Positions 1 to 4,469 of a DNA stretch of 5,138 bases are shown piece after piece. Position numbers and translations under genes: made by a program. How positions within the stretch are numbered: position 1 is the stretch's first letter; each line of letters begins with the position of its first letter. A model generated the notes under the pieces. It was not told the DNA's origin. It was given only the letters and a program-made list of their open reading frames with translations, and made no database searches. Source of the stretch: Mycoplasmataceae bacterium (GTDB taxonomy: Bacteria; Bacillota_I; Bacilli_A; Mycoplasmatales; Hepatoplasmataceae); assembly GCA_013214765.1 (NCBI GenBank), contig JABSQD010000034.1, positions 1 through 5,138 of the forward strand. The letters run 5' to 3'.

Positions 1-59
1 TTTTTTTTAATATTTTTTTAAAAAATATGTATAAGTGAGTATATACTTCATAAATTTAC

Positions 60-90
60 TTGTATATATTTTATGATATTAATATATAAT
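60..90 (+). promoter_or_regulatory. Possible promoter for the surface-protein gene
   Basis: TTGTAT (60-65) is a plausible -35 box. It is followed by TATATA (83-88, spacer 17) or the consensus TATAAT (85-90, spacer 19). This would give a 5' leader of about 95 nt. Other -10-like words such as TATAAA at 141-146 occur nearer the gene, so the choice is uncertain. In DNA this AT-rich, such matches arise often by chance. Confidence 0.3.
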
Positions 91-177
91 TTAAATTGTG
101 TTTATTTTAAATATGATATTTTCAAAAAAATAATTACATTTATAAAGATATAAATATTTAATAATAGATTAATAATT

Positions 178-182
178 AAGGA
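178..182 (+). promoter_or_regulatory. Shine-Dalgarno site of the surface-protein gene
   Basis: AAGGA lies 8 nt before ATG 191. It supports that ATG as the start. The following Met-Lys-Asn-Lys plus hydrophobic stretch is a typical signal or anchor N-terminus. Confidence 0.8.
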
Positions 183-190
183 AAAAAATA

Positions 191-1441
191 ATGAAAAACA
201 AATTTTTAAAAATAGGAATTTTATTTATGATGCTATTTTTGGTTTTGTCCGGAAGTTCAATAACTAAAATATCAGGAAATAAAATGGAGCAATTTAATTT
301 TATTTTGAATGAACAAAATAAAAATAATAATATGTCTTTTACTGAAGACCCAGCAAACAATAAAATTAATAATATTCATTGAAATATTGAAATAAATATT
401 GATGAATGAGTGGATCGTACTTCGAAGATTGGTCAACTGACTTTTGAAGATGTTTCCACAACACCAACTTTAGAGTTCGATGATGATCTGTCTACAACAT
501 CATTTCCTATAACCAAAACAGGTTCGGGAATAAATTTATCAAATATTTTAAAAAAAGGGACACATACAGACATTGCGAAGTATACAGAATATAAAATAAT
601 AATGGAATGAGAATATTCATTAGATGGCAAAACAAATTGATTAAGCGGAGGTTCAGTTTCATTTTCAGGAACAACTAAAAAGTTTAAAGCAAAACCTGGT
701 AGTTTAACATCTACTATAACAAGTGCAAATGCAGATTGAGGAAGAATTGAAGGAAAATTTGCTCTTCCAGCGGGGGATCATGAATATGAAGATACTGAAT
801 TTGATGATGTAAGTGTAGAAAATATTACACTTAATCCAACAGGAACTACACATATAGAAGATGATTTTTATGATGAGGGAGGAGATAATTATTGAATCGA
901 TATATCAAATCAACTTCCAAATACTGTTGAGGAATATAAAATTACTCTCTGGGATGGGAATGAAGATGAAGAAGATACATATATAATTGTTGCATTTAAA
1001 ACTGAATCAAAAATGAATAATCCTTACATAGTTAATAACTCTATGATAAGTATTGATGAAAAAAATTATTCATTAGAATTGAATATAGGAGCAAATTACT
1101 CTTTGAATAGTCCAATTGATTTAACATTAGAAACTAACGAAGGAAACTTTATTTTAGAAAGTACAGTTAATTATTATTCATATAAAATTAATAATATGTC
1201 TTTTGGAATAAATTATTCTGAAATTAAAATTAATATTGATGGAAAAACTTATTCCATCAAAGATGAAGCTAATAATAAAATAATTTCTATTTTAGATGGA
1301 ATTTTAAAAACTGAATCTAAAGAAGAAATCTCTCAAACAGATTTAACTGCGTTTTGAATTTCATTAGGTGTAGTGGGTGCATTGTTTATTATTGTAGGAG
1401 TAATAATTTATTTTACTGTAATAAAAAGAAAAAAATCATAA
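191..1441 (+). CDS. Hypothetical single-pass surface protein, code 4
   Basis: I do not recognise a family. The open frame codes for 416 residues if TGA is Trp: TGA occurs at codons 64, 73, 140, 150, 183, 235 and 389, with one TGG at codon 254. The N-terminus has a basic start and a hydrophobic segment (about residues 8-21) resembling a signal peptide. No cysteine follows it, and I see none in the whole protein, so it is not a lipoprotein. The middle (about 74-275) is rich in Asp, Glu, Thr and Ser, and the part from about 275 to 375 alternates polar and hydrophobic residues as in beta-sheet. Residues about 390-410 form one hydrophobic span followed by KRKK and the stop. The inferred topology is a large outer domain with a short basic cytoplasmic tail. 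It has its own ribosome site and terminator, so it is probably monocistronic. Base composition is mosaic: about 32% GC for 411-1000, but 18-24% in the other stretches I counted or estimated. An adhesin or other membrane-surface role is a guess. Confidence 0.88.
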
Positions 1442-1476
1442 TTAATAAAAATAATATATTTAATTATTAGAAATAT

Positions 1477-1500
1477 AAAAACCATATGATGGTTTTTATT
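1477..1500 (+). terminator. Terminator after the surface-protein gene
   Basis: A perfect 9-bp stem, AAAAACCAT (1477-1485) with ATGGTTTTT (1489-1497), and a 3-nt loop are followed by ATTTTAT. The hairpin starts 35 nt after the stop codon. The A-rich 5' arm and T-rich 3' arm suggest it may work in both directions. It separates the surface-protein transcript from the small RNA gene downstream. Confidence 0.8.
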
Positions 1501-1521
1501 TTATGTGAAAAGGCAAAATAC

Positions 1522-1550
1522 TTTAGAACATATAATTATAGTAGTATAAT
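1522..1550 (+). promoter_or_regulatory. Promoter of the candidate small RNA
   Basis: TTTAGA (1522-1527) and a perfect TATAAT (1545-1550) are separated by exactly 17 nt. It lies just after the terminator of the upstream gene, with no protein-coding start downstream on this strand, so its product would be a short untranslated RNA. Transcription would begin at an A at 1557 or 1560. Confidence 0.6.
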
Positions 1551-1556
1551 TATTTT

Positions 1557-1660
1557 ATTAAGAATATTATGCCCCATGTAAATAATATCTTATGTTTTAA
1601 AAATACAAAAGGGGACTAAGGTTTTTAAATAATCATGCCCCACGCATTGATTATTTTTTT
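1557..1660 (+). ncRNA. Candidate small RNA with twin C-rich hairpin loops
   Basis: This RNA of about 104 nt is bounded by a promoter and an intrinsic terminator. Hairpin 1 pairs 1559-1570 with 1582-1592 (11 bp, one bulged A at 1564) and its loop is GCCCCATGTAA. Hairpin 2 pairs 1627-1637 with 1645-1656 (one bulged T) and its loop is CCCCACG; it runs into a T tract and also serves as terminator. Both apices carry ATGCCCCAYG. The linker between them is A/T-rich except for AAGGGGACTAAGG (1609-1621), whose GGGG could pair with either CCCC loop. I know no family with this layout. It is not SRP RNA, RNase P RNA or tmRNA by their usual motifs. Possible roles are an antisense regulator using C-rich loops, or a decoy; both are inference. 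A 16-codon frame (1569-1619) inside it lacks a clear ribosome site. Confidence 0.5.
1627..1660 (+). terminator. Terminator of the small RNA, abutting the trkA stop
   Basis: AAATAATCATG (1627-1637) pairs with CATTGATTATTT (1645-1656) with one bulged T and a 7-nt loop. Seven T follow at 1654-1660, overlapping the end of the stem. The T run is only on the plus strand, so the terminator serves plus-strand transcription. On the minus strand, trkA transcripts would read through the same stem without a U tract after it. Confidence 0.7.
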
Positions 1661-1661
1661 A

Positions 1662-2363
1662 TTATTCGTTATTATCTTCTTTAGGAATGATATTATCAAT
1701 GTCATTTAGTAATTTAATTAATGTTTTATTTTTACCAGCAATAGCCAACATATCTCCTTTTTCTAATAAAGTAGATCCTCTCACTATTTCAGCTTTCTTT
1801 TCATTTTTAAATATTAATGCAATACTAATTTCTTTGTGAAAAGATATATCTTTGATTTCTTTATTTTCTCATTTTTCAATGACAGGAATTTTGACTATTG
1901 ATACACCTTCAGTTATTTCATTCATTTGATATTCATCTTCATTTTTCATTGATAAAGGATTAACAATTTTGTTAAATGTTCTTTTTGCTGCAGCTACTTC
2001 AGGAGTAACAACATCATCAACACCTAACCTTCTTAAGATTAATTCATGTTGTGTATTTACTGATTTAGCAATAATCACACCTTTAAAATTTTCTTTTAAT
2101 AAAGAAGCAATTACTAAAGAAGATTGAAAATCTTGACCCATACCTATAACAAAAAAATCAGCATCTTCAATACCAATATTTTTAATAAAAGTTTCATTTG
2201 TTGCATCACCTACAATAATATTCTTAACTCCTTGTAATTGTTCAAGTTTACTATTATCATTATCGATTGCAACAATTGAATATCCACGAACAATATTTAA
2301 TCTATTAATTAATTCTTTAGCGAATCTTCCTATTCCTATTATTACCACTTCTTTTTTACTCAT
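1662..2363 (-). CDS. trkA: TrkA/KtrA-type K+ uptake regulatory subunit
   Basis: This 233-residue protein is a cytoplasmic RCK-type subunit. In this family it forms a ring that binds nucleotide and gates a KtrB/TrkH-type potassium transporter in the membrane. The N-terminal RCK_N (Rossmann) domain covers about residues 1-130: GIGRFA at 10-15 is the glycine-rich nucleotide loop, acidic residues at 34 and 36 end the second strand, and VGDAT at 51-55 is the next conserved motif. A short linker leads to the RCK_C (TrkA_C) domain, about 150-225, ending in the typical pattern of a Gly-Ser-Thr-Leu turn, GDML and a Gly-Lys loop. Length fits single-RCK KtrA/KtrC proteins. TGA at 1869-1871 encodes Trp165; read as stop it would remove the C-terminal domain. 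Start ATG 2363 has AAGGAA (2372-2377) 8 nt upstream. It is divergent from the tRNA array and converges on the small RNA. The membrane partner is not in this window. KtrA is an equally suitable name. Confidence 0.93.
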
Positions 2364-2384
2364 TTTTTATTTTCCTTAATTTGT

Positions 2385-2413
2385 ATTATATGTAAATTTT
2401 AACTCTATTGTAC
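2385..2413 (-). promoter_or_regulatory. Possible trkA promoter
   Basis: On the minus strand a consensus TATAAT (2390-2385) lies 7 nt upstream of the Shine-Dalgarno AAGGAA. The -35 region (2413-2408, GTACAA) is a poor match, so only the -10 box is supported. It would give a leader of about 15-20 nt. Confidence 0.4.
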
Positions 2414-2468
2414 TTAAAATATATTTCTTTTTTCACAATATTTTTTATTAATTTTAATCATAAATAAT

Positions 2469-2477
2469 TGTTATAAT
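2469..2477 (+). promoter_or_regulatory. Extended -10 promoter of the tRNA array
   Basis: TGTTATAAT matches the extended -10 form TG-N-TATAAT exactly. It begins 40 nt before tRNA-Asn, so transcription would start near 2484 and leave a leader of about 25 nt to be removed by RNase P. I see no good -35 box 16-18 nt upstream, which is tolerable for an extended -10 promoter. Confidence 0.5.
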
Positions 2478-2508
2478 AATAAAGGTGATAAAATATTATA
2501 AATATTTA

Positions 2509-2583
2509 GCTCTGGTAGCTCAGTGGTAGAGCAGTTGGCTGTTAACCAATTGGTCGGAGGTTCAAATCCTCTCCGGAGCGCCA
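2509..2583 (+). tRNA. tRNA-Asn (GTT)
   Basis: First gene of the array. Acceptor GCTCTGG pairs with CCGGAGC with one wobble. The anticodon GTT is at 2541-2543 in a 7-nt loop. The T-loop TTCAAAT and an encoded GCCA end are present; G at the discriminator position is usual for tRNA-Asn. It reads AAU and AAC, among the most used codons in this genome. Confidence 0.96.
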
Positions 2584-2590
2584 TTTATTT

Positions 2591-2666
2591 GGCCCGTTGG
2601 TGAAGCGGTTAACACACATGGTTTTCATCCATGCATTCACGGGTTCAATTCCCGTACGGGTCACCA
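2591..2666 (+). tRNA. tRNA-Glu (TTC)
   Basis: Acceptor GGCCCGT pairs with ACGGGTC, one G-U pair. Anticodon stem CATGG/CCATG encloses the loop TTTTCAT with TTC at 2624-2626. CCA is encoded. It follows tRNA-Asn after 7 nt. The sequence closely resembles Bacillus tRNA-Glu, including discriminator A. Confidence 0.96.
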
Positions 2667-2675
2667 TATTATTAT

Positions 2676-2751
2676 GGGGCATTAGCTCAGTTGGGAGAGC
2701 ATCTGCCTTACAAGCAGAGGGTCGTAGGTTCAAGTCCTACATGCCCCACCA
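2676..2751 (+). tRNA. tRNA-Val (TAC)
   Basis: Acceptor GGGGCAT pairs perfectly with ATGCCCC, CCA encoded. Anticodon TAC is at 2709-2711, stem TCTGC/GCAGA. As usual in mollicutes, an unmodified U34 could let one tRNA read all four GUN codons. Its 3' end CATGCCCCAC (2740-2749) is identical to 10 nt of the small RNA at 1634-1643. Confidence 0.96.
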
Positions 2752-2756
2752 TATTT

Positions 2757-2796
2757 TATATTTTAATTAAATAATTTTTAATTTAATTAAAATATA
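2757..2796. repeat. 16-bp A/T-only inverted repeat in the Val-Thr spacer
   Basis: Arms 2757-2772 and 2781-2796 are exact reverse complements of 16 bases, with an 8-nt loop (AATTTTTA). All pairs are A-T. It nearly fills the 62-nt gap between tRNA-Val and tRNA-Thr. No T run follows directly, so it is not a standard terminator. It may be a processing site, a transcriptional pause or a trace of a lost gene. Confidence 0.7.
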
Positions 2797-2813
2797 GATA
2801 AATATATTTTTCA

Positions 2814-2889
2814 GCCGTTGTAGCTCAGCAGGCAGAGCAACTGACTTGTAATCAGTAGGTCGTAGGTTCGATTCCTATCAACGGCACCA
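2814..2889 (+). tRNA. tRNA-Thr (TGT)
   Basis: Acceptor GCCGTTG pairs perfectly with CAACGGC; discriminator A and encoded CCA follow. Anticodon TGT is at 2847-2849 in loop CTTGTAA, stem ACTGA/TCAGT. It opens the second block of the array, after the 62-nt spacer. Confidence 0.96.
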
Positions 2890-2898
2890 ACAAATAAT

Positions 2899-2983
2899 GC
2901 GGGTGTGGTGAAATTGGTAGACACGCTGGTCTTAGGAACCAGTGCCTTCGGGCGTGGGGGTTCAAGTCCCTTCACCCGCACCA
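2899..2983 (+). tRNA. tRNA-Leu (TAG)
   Basis: This is an 85-nt class II tRNA. Acceptor GCGGGTG pairs with CACCCGC and CCA is encoded. Anticodon stem CTGGT/ACCAG holds loop CTTAGGA with TAG at 2933-2935. The variable arm is the long type (about 2943-2956, with a TTCG turn). It reads CUN codons. In the Bacillus order a tRNA-Lys lies between Thr and Leu; here only 9 nt separate them. Confidence 0.96.
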
Positions 2984-2999
2984 AATAATAATTTAGATG

Positions 3000-3041
3000 T
3001 TTTTAAGGTTCTAGAACAAAAAAAACAAATTTTTTTAAAAA
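3000..3041. repeat. Nested inverted repeats in the Leu-Arg spacer
   Basis: The 60-nt spacer holds a 10-base palindrome GTTCTAGAAC (3008-3017). After it a run of eight A (3018-3025) can pair with seven T (3030-3036) across a 4-nt loop. TTTTTAA (3000-3006) can pair with TTAAAAA (3035-3041). I see no convincing TATAAT box, so a promoter for the nine-gene block is not supported. Confidence 0.4.
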
Positions 3042-3043
3042 GT

Positions 3044-3120
3044 GCGTTTGTAGCTCAATTGGATAGAGCGTTTGGCTACGGACCAAAAGGTTGTGGGTTC
3101 GACTCCTGTCAAACGCACCA
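3044..3120 (+). tRNA. tRNA-Arg (ACG)
   Basis: Acceptor GCGTTTG pairs with CAAACGC, CCA encoded. Anticodon ACG is at 3078-3080 in loop CTACGGA, stem TTTGG/CCAAA. A34 is normally deaminated to inosine by TadA in bacteria, allowing CGU, CGC and CGA reading. The T stem carries three wobble pairs (G-U, U-G, G-U) and is weak. It is first in the nine-gene block. Confidence 0.95.
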
Positions 3121-3125
3121 AATTA

Positions 3126-3202
3126 CGGAGAGTAGCTCAGTTTGGCAGAGCACTGCGTTTGGGACGCAGGGGTCGCAGGTTCAAGTCCTGTTTCTCCGAC
3201 CA
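3126..3202 (+). tRNA. tRNA-Pro (TGG)
   Basis: The acceptor begins C1-G72 (CGGAGAG with TTCTCCG, last pair G-U), the pairing typical of bacterial tRNA-Pro. Anticodon TGG is at 3160-3162, stem CTGCG/CGCAG. CCA is encoded. Five nt separate it from tRNA-Arg. Confidence 0.96.
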
Positions 3203-3210
3203 TTTATATT

Positions 3211-3286
3211 GGGGTGGTAGCTCAATTGGTAGAGCACCTGTCTTGCACATAGGAGGTCGCGAGTTCGACTCTCGTCCGCTCCACCA
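3211..3286 (+). tRNA. tRNA-Ala (TGC)
   Basis: Acceptor GGGGTGG with CCGCTCC contains the G3-U70 wobble, which is the identity element recognised by alanyl-tRNA synthetase. Anticodon TGC is at 3244-3246. Discriminator A and CCA are encoded. The anticodon stem CCTGT/ATAGG has one G-U pair. Confidence 0.96.
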
Positions 3287-3294
3287 TTTTTATT

Positions 3295-3371
3295 GGCGAG
3301 GTAGCTCAGCTGGTTAGAGCATCTGGTTCATACCCAGGAGGTCGTGGGTTCGACTCCCTCCCTCGCTACCA
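3295..3371 (+). tRNA. Elongator tRNA-Met (CAT)
   Basis: Anticodon CAT is at 3329-3331 in loop TTCATAC. Acceptor GGCGAGG/CCTCGCT has a G1-U72 end pair and encoded ACCA, matching the Bacillus elongator tRNA-Met that ends GCTACCA. Among the three CAT tRNAs here it is assigned elongator because it lacks both the C1-A72 mismatch of the initiator and the Ile2 body. Confidence 0.9.
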
Positions 3372-3385
3372 TAAAAATAATAAAC

Positions 3386-3462
3386 GGTCCTTTAGCTCAG
3401 TTGGTTAGAGCCGTCGGCTCATAACCGATTGGTCGCTGGTTCGAGTCCAGCAAGGACCACCA
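3386..3462 (+). tRNA. tRNA-Ile2 (CAT, lysidine type)
   Basis: Anticodon CAT is at 3420-3422 in loop CTCATAA. Acceptor GGTCCTT/AAGGACC, the D-arm and the T-arm CGCTGG/CCAGC closely resemble bacterial minor tRNA-Ile (E. coli ileX, Bacillus Ile2). In that family C34 is converted to lysidine by TilS, changing both charging (Met to Ile) and decoding (AUG to AUA). The tilS gene starts about 1 kb downstream in this window. AUA is common in these genes, so this tRNA should be essential. Confidence 0.88.
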
Positions 3463-3491
3463 TTATATAAACATCAAAATATTGGCGTTGA

Positions 3492-3584
3492 GGAGATGTA
3501 CCCAAGTCCGGTTGAAGGGGTTGGTCTTGAAAACCAAGAGGTGGCGAAAGCTGCGCGGGGGTTCGAATCCCTCCATCTCCGCCA
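3492..3584 (+). tRNA. tRNA-Ser (TGA)
   Basis: A 93-nt class II tRNA. Acceptor GGAGATG pairs with CATCTCC; discriminator G and CCA are encoded. Anticodon TGA is at 3528-3530, stem TTGGT/ACCAA. The long variable arm GGTGGCGAAAGCTGC, a helix of about 5 bp, fits tRNA-Ser. The spacer before it (29 nt) is longer than most and includes GGCGTTGA just upstream of the gene. Confidence 0.96.
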
Positions 3585-3593
3585 TTTATTTAT

Positions 3594-3670
<77 letters not shown>

Positions 3671-3671
3671 A

Positions 3672-3747
3672 GGTTCTGTAGTGAAGTGGTTATCATGCCT
3701 CCCTGTCACGGAGGAGATCGCGGGTTCAAATCCCGTCAGAACCGCCA
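3672..3747 (+). tRNA. tRNA-Asp (GTC)
   Basis: Acceptor GGTTCTG pairs with CAGAACC; discriminator G, an Asp identity element, and CCA are encoded. Anticodon GTC is at 3705-3707, stem CCTCC/GGAGG. Its 5' end is 1 nt from the CCA of tRNA-fMet. Confidence 0.96.
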
Positions 3748-3758
3748 TTTATTTATAA

Positions 3759-3834
3759 GGCCCGGTAGCTCAGTCGGTAGAGCATGCGATTGAAGCTCGC
3801 AGTGTCGGCAGTTCGATTCTGTCCCGGGCCACCA
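3759..3834 (+). tRNA. tRNA-Phe (GAA)
   Basis: Last gene of the array. Acceptor GGCCCGG pairs perfectly with CCGGGCC; discriminator A and CCA are encoded. Anticodon GAA is at 3792-3794, stem TGCGA/TCGCA. Its CCA is also the first part of a downstream hairpin (3832-3863). Confidence 0.96.
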
Positions 3835-3863
3835 TTAGTAAATATTGTTATATTTATTAATGG
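3832..3863 (+). repeat. Hairpin that includes the CCA of tRNA-Phe
   Basis: CCATTAGTAAATA (3832-3844) pairs with TATTTATTAATGG (3851-3863) over 13 bp with one G-U pair and a 6-nt loop. The 5' arm starts with the CCA end of tRNA-Phe. It precedes the terminator by 4 nt. It may guide 3' processing of the precursor or act as a second termination structure. Confidence 0.65.
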
Positions 3864-3867
3864 TGTT

Positions 3868-3896
3868 AAAACAATAGGTTAATACCTATTGTTTTT
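3868..3896 (+). terminator. Terminator of the tRNA array
   Basis: AAAACAATAGGT (3868-3879) pairs perfectly with ACCTATTGTTTT (3884-3895), loop TAAT, with a T run at 3892-3896 then ATTT. It ends 15 nt before the pth start, so pth either has its own promoter or depends on read-through. Confidence 0.85.
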
Positions 3897-3899
3897 ATT

Positions 3900-3905
3900 T
3901 ATAAT
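3900..3905 (+). promoter_or_regulatory. Possible -10 box of pth, implying a leaderless mRNA
   Basis: A perfect TATAAT ends 6 nt before the pth ATG, so transcription would begin at or next to the start codon. No Shine-Dalgarno sequence is visible between the terminator and ATG 3912. The -35 region falls inside the terminator stem and matches poorly (GGTTAA with a 17-nt spacer). Confidence 0.35.
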
Positions 3906-3911
3906 TAATAT

Positions 3912-4469
3912 ATGAAATGCATTGTTGGATTAGGAAATGTTGGAAATCAGTACGAACAAACAAGACATAATCTTGGGTTTTTAATTATTGAAGAATTAAA
4001 AAAAAGATGAAATTTAACATTTAAAAATAAATCTTTAATGAGTTATGCAACTTATTTTATAAATGGAGAAAAAATAATTATTATAAAACCAATTTCATTT
4101 ATGAATAATTCAGGACAAGTTATTAATGATGCTATGAATTATTTTAATTTAAATATAGAAGATATAATTATATTTGTTGATGATAAAGATCAAGAAATGG
4201 GAAACATTAAAATTGTTAATAGAGGTGGTCATGGTGGACAAAATGGCATTAGAAATACAATTGATTTTTTAAAAACGAATAATTTTATTAGAGTAAAGGG
4301 AGGAATAGGTTCGAATCCAAATATTGATACTTCAAGTTATGTTCTTGGTAAATGAAATGTGGAGCAAAAAATAAAATTACCAAAATTAATAAAAATTATG
4401 GCAAATATAGCAGAAGATTTTATTAATATGGATTATATTGAACTTAGTAATAAATATAATGGAAAATAA
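3912..4469 (+). CDS. pth: Peptidyl-tRNA hydrolase
   Basis: This 185-residue cytoplasmic enzyme cleaves the ester bond of peptidyl-tRNAs dropped by the ribosome, freeing tRNA and peptide. Length fits bacterial Pth. The N-terminal VGLGNVG (residues 5-11, usually GLGNPG) carries the substrate-binding Asn9. TRHNLGF (17-23) carries the catalytic His19. [10 protein letters not shown] (59-68), the DDKD region (90-93, containing the Asp that pairs with the catalytic His) and the glycine-rich segment ending QNGIR (110-114, Asn111) are all in the expected order. Gln110 stands where many Pth proteins have His (GGHNG). TGA at 4008-4010 and 4353-4355 encodes Trp33 and Trp148. The start is fixed by the conserved N-terminus, although no Shine-Dalgarno is visible. 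The last 11 nt overlap tilS, suggesting translational coupling. Confidence 0.96.

Larger units (their letters stand above)
1..190. other. AT-rich upstream region of the surface-protein gene
   Basis: This non-coding stretch is almost entirely A and T, and I see no gene in it. An A/T-only inverted repeat lies at 10-28 (two 9-base arms, 1 base between) directly after a run of eight T. A 10-base palindrome AGTATATACT lies at 38-47 inside a near-palindromic 15-mer (36-50). Both could be chance in such sequence; the second has the form of an operator. The Shine-Dalgarno sequence for the next gene is at the right end. The upstream neighbour is outside the window. Confidence 0.5.

Noticed and set aside
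169..630. Minus-strand open frames over the first half of the surface-protein gene (169-360 and 433-630).
   Set aside because: They are short, are shadows of the longer plus-strand frame, and lack ribosome sites and recognisable content.
380..1357. The surface-protein gene as a pseudogene with seven in-frame TGA stops.
   Set aside because: TGA is Trp in this lineage, shown independently by in-frame TGA in pth, tilS and trkA. No TAA or TAG interrupts the frame.
1569..1619. A 16-codon frame inside the small RNA starting Met-Pro-His.
   Set aside because: No Shine-Dalgarno sequence precedes it and it starts inside hairpin 1. A short frame here is expected by chance.
1557..1660. A riboswitch (preQ1, guanidine or T-box type) instead of a stand-alone RNA.
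   Set aside because: There is no gene downstream on the plus strand to regulate, and the loops and linker do not match the motifs of those families that I know.
1635..1709. A 24-codon frame (+) beginning Met-Pro-His and very rich in Ile, Leu and Phe, resembling a small hydrophobic toxin, with AAGG 13 nt upstream.
   Set aside because: Most of it is antisense to trkA coding sequence, its start lies in the terminator hairpin so it would rarely be transcribed, and the ribosome site is too far away. Hydrophobic frames are common opposite A/T-rich genes.
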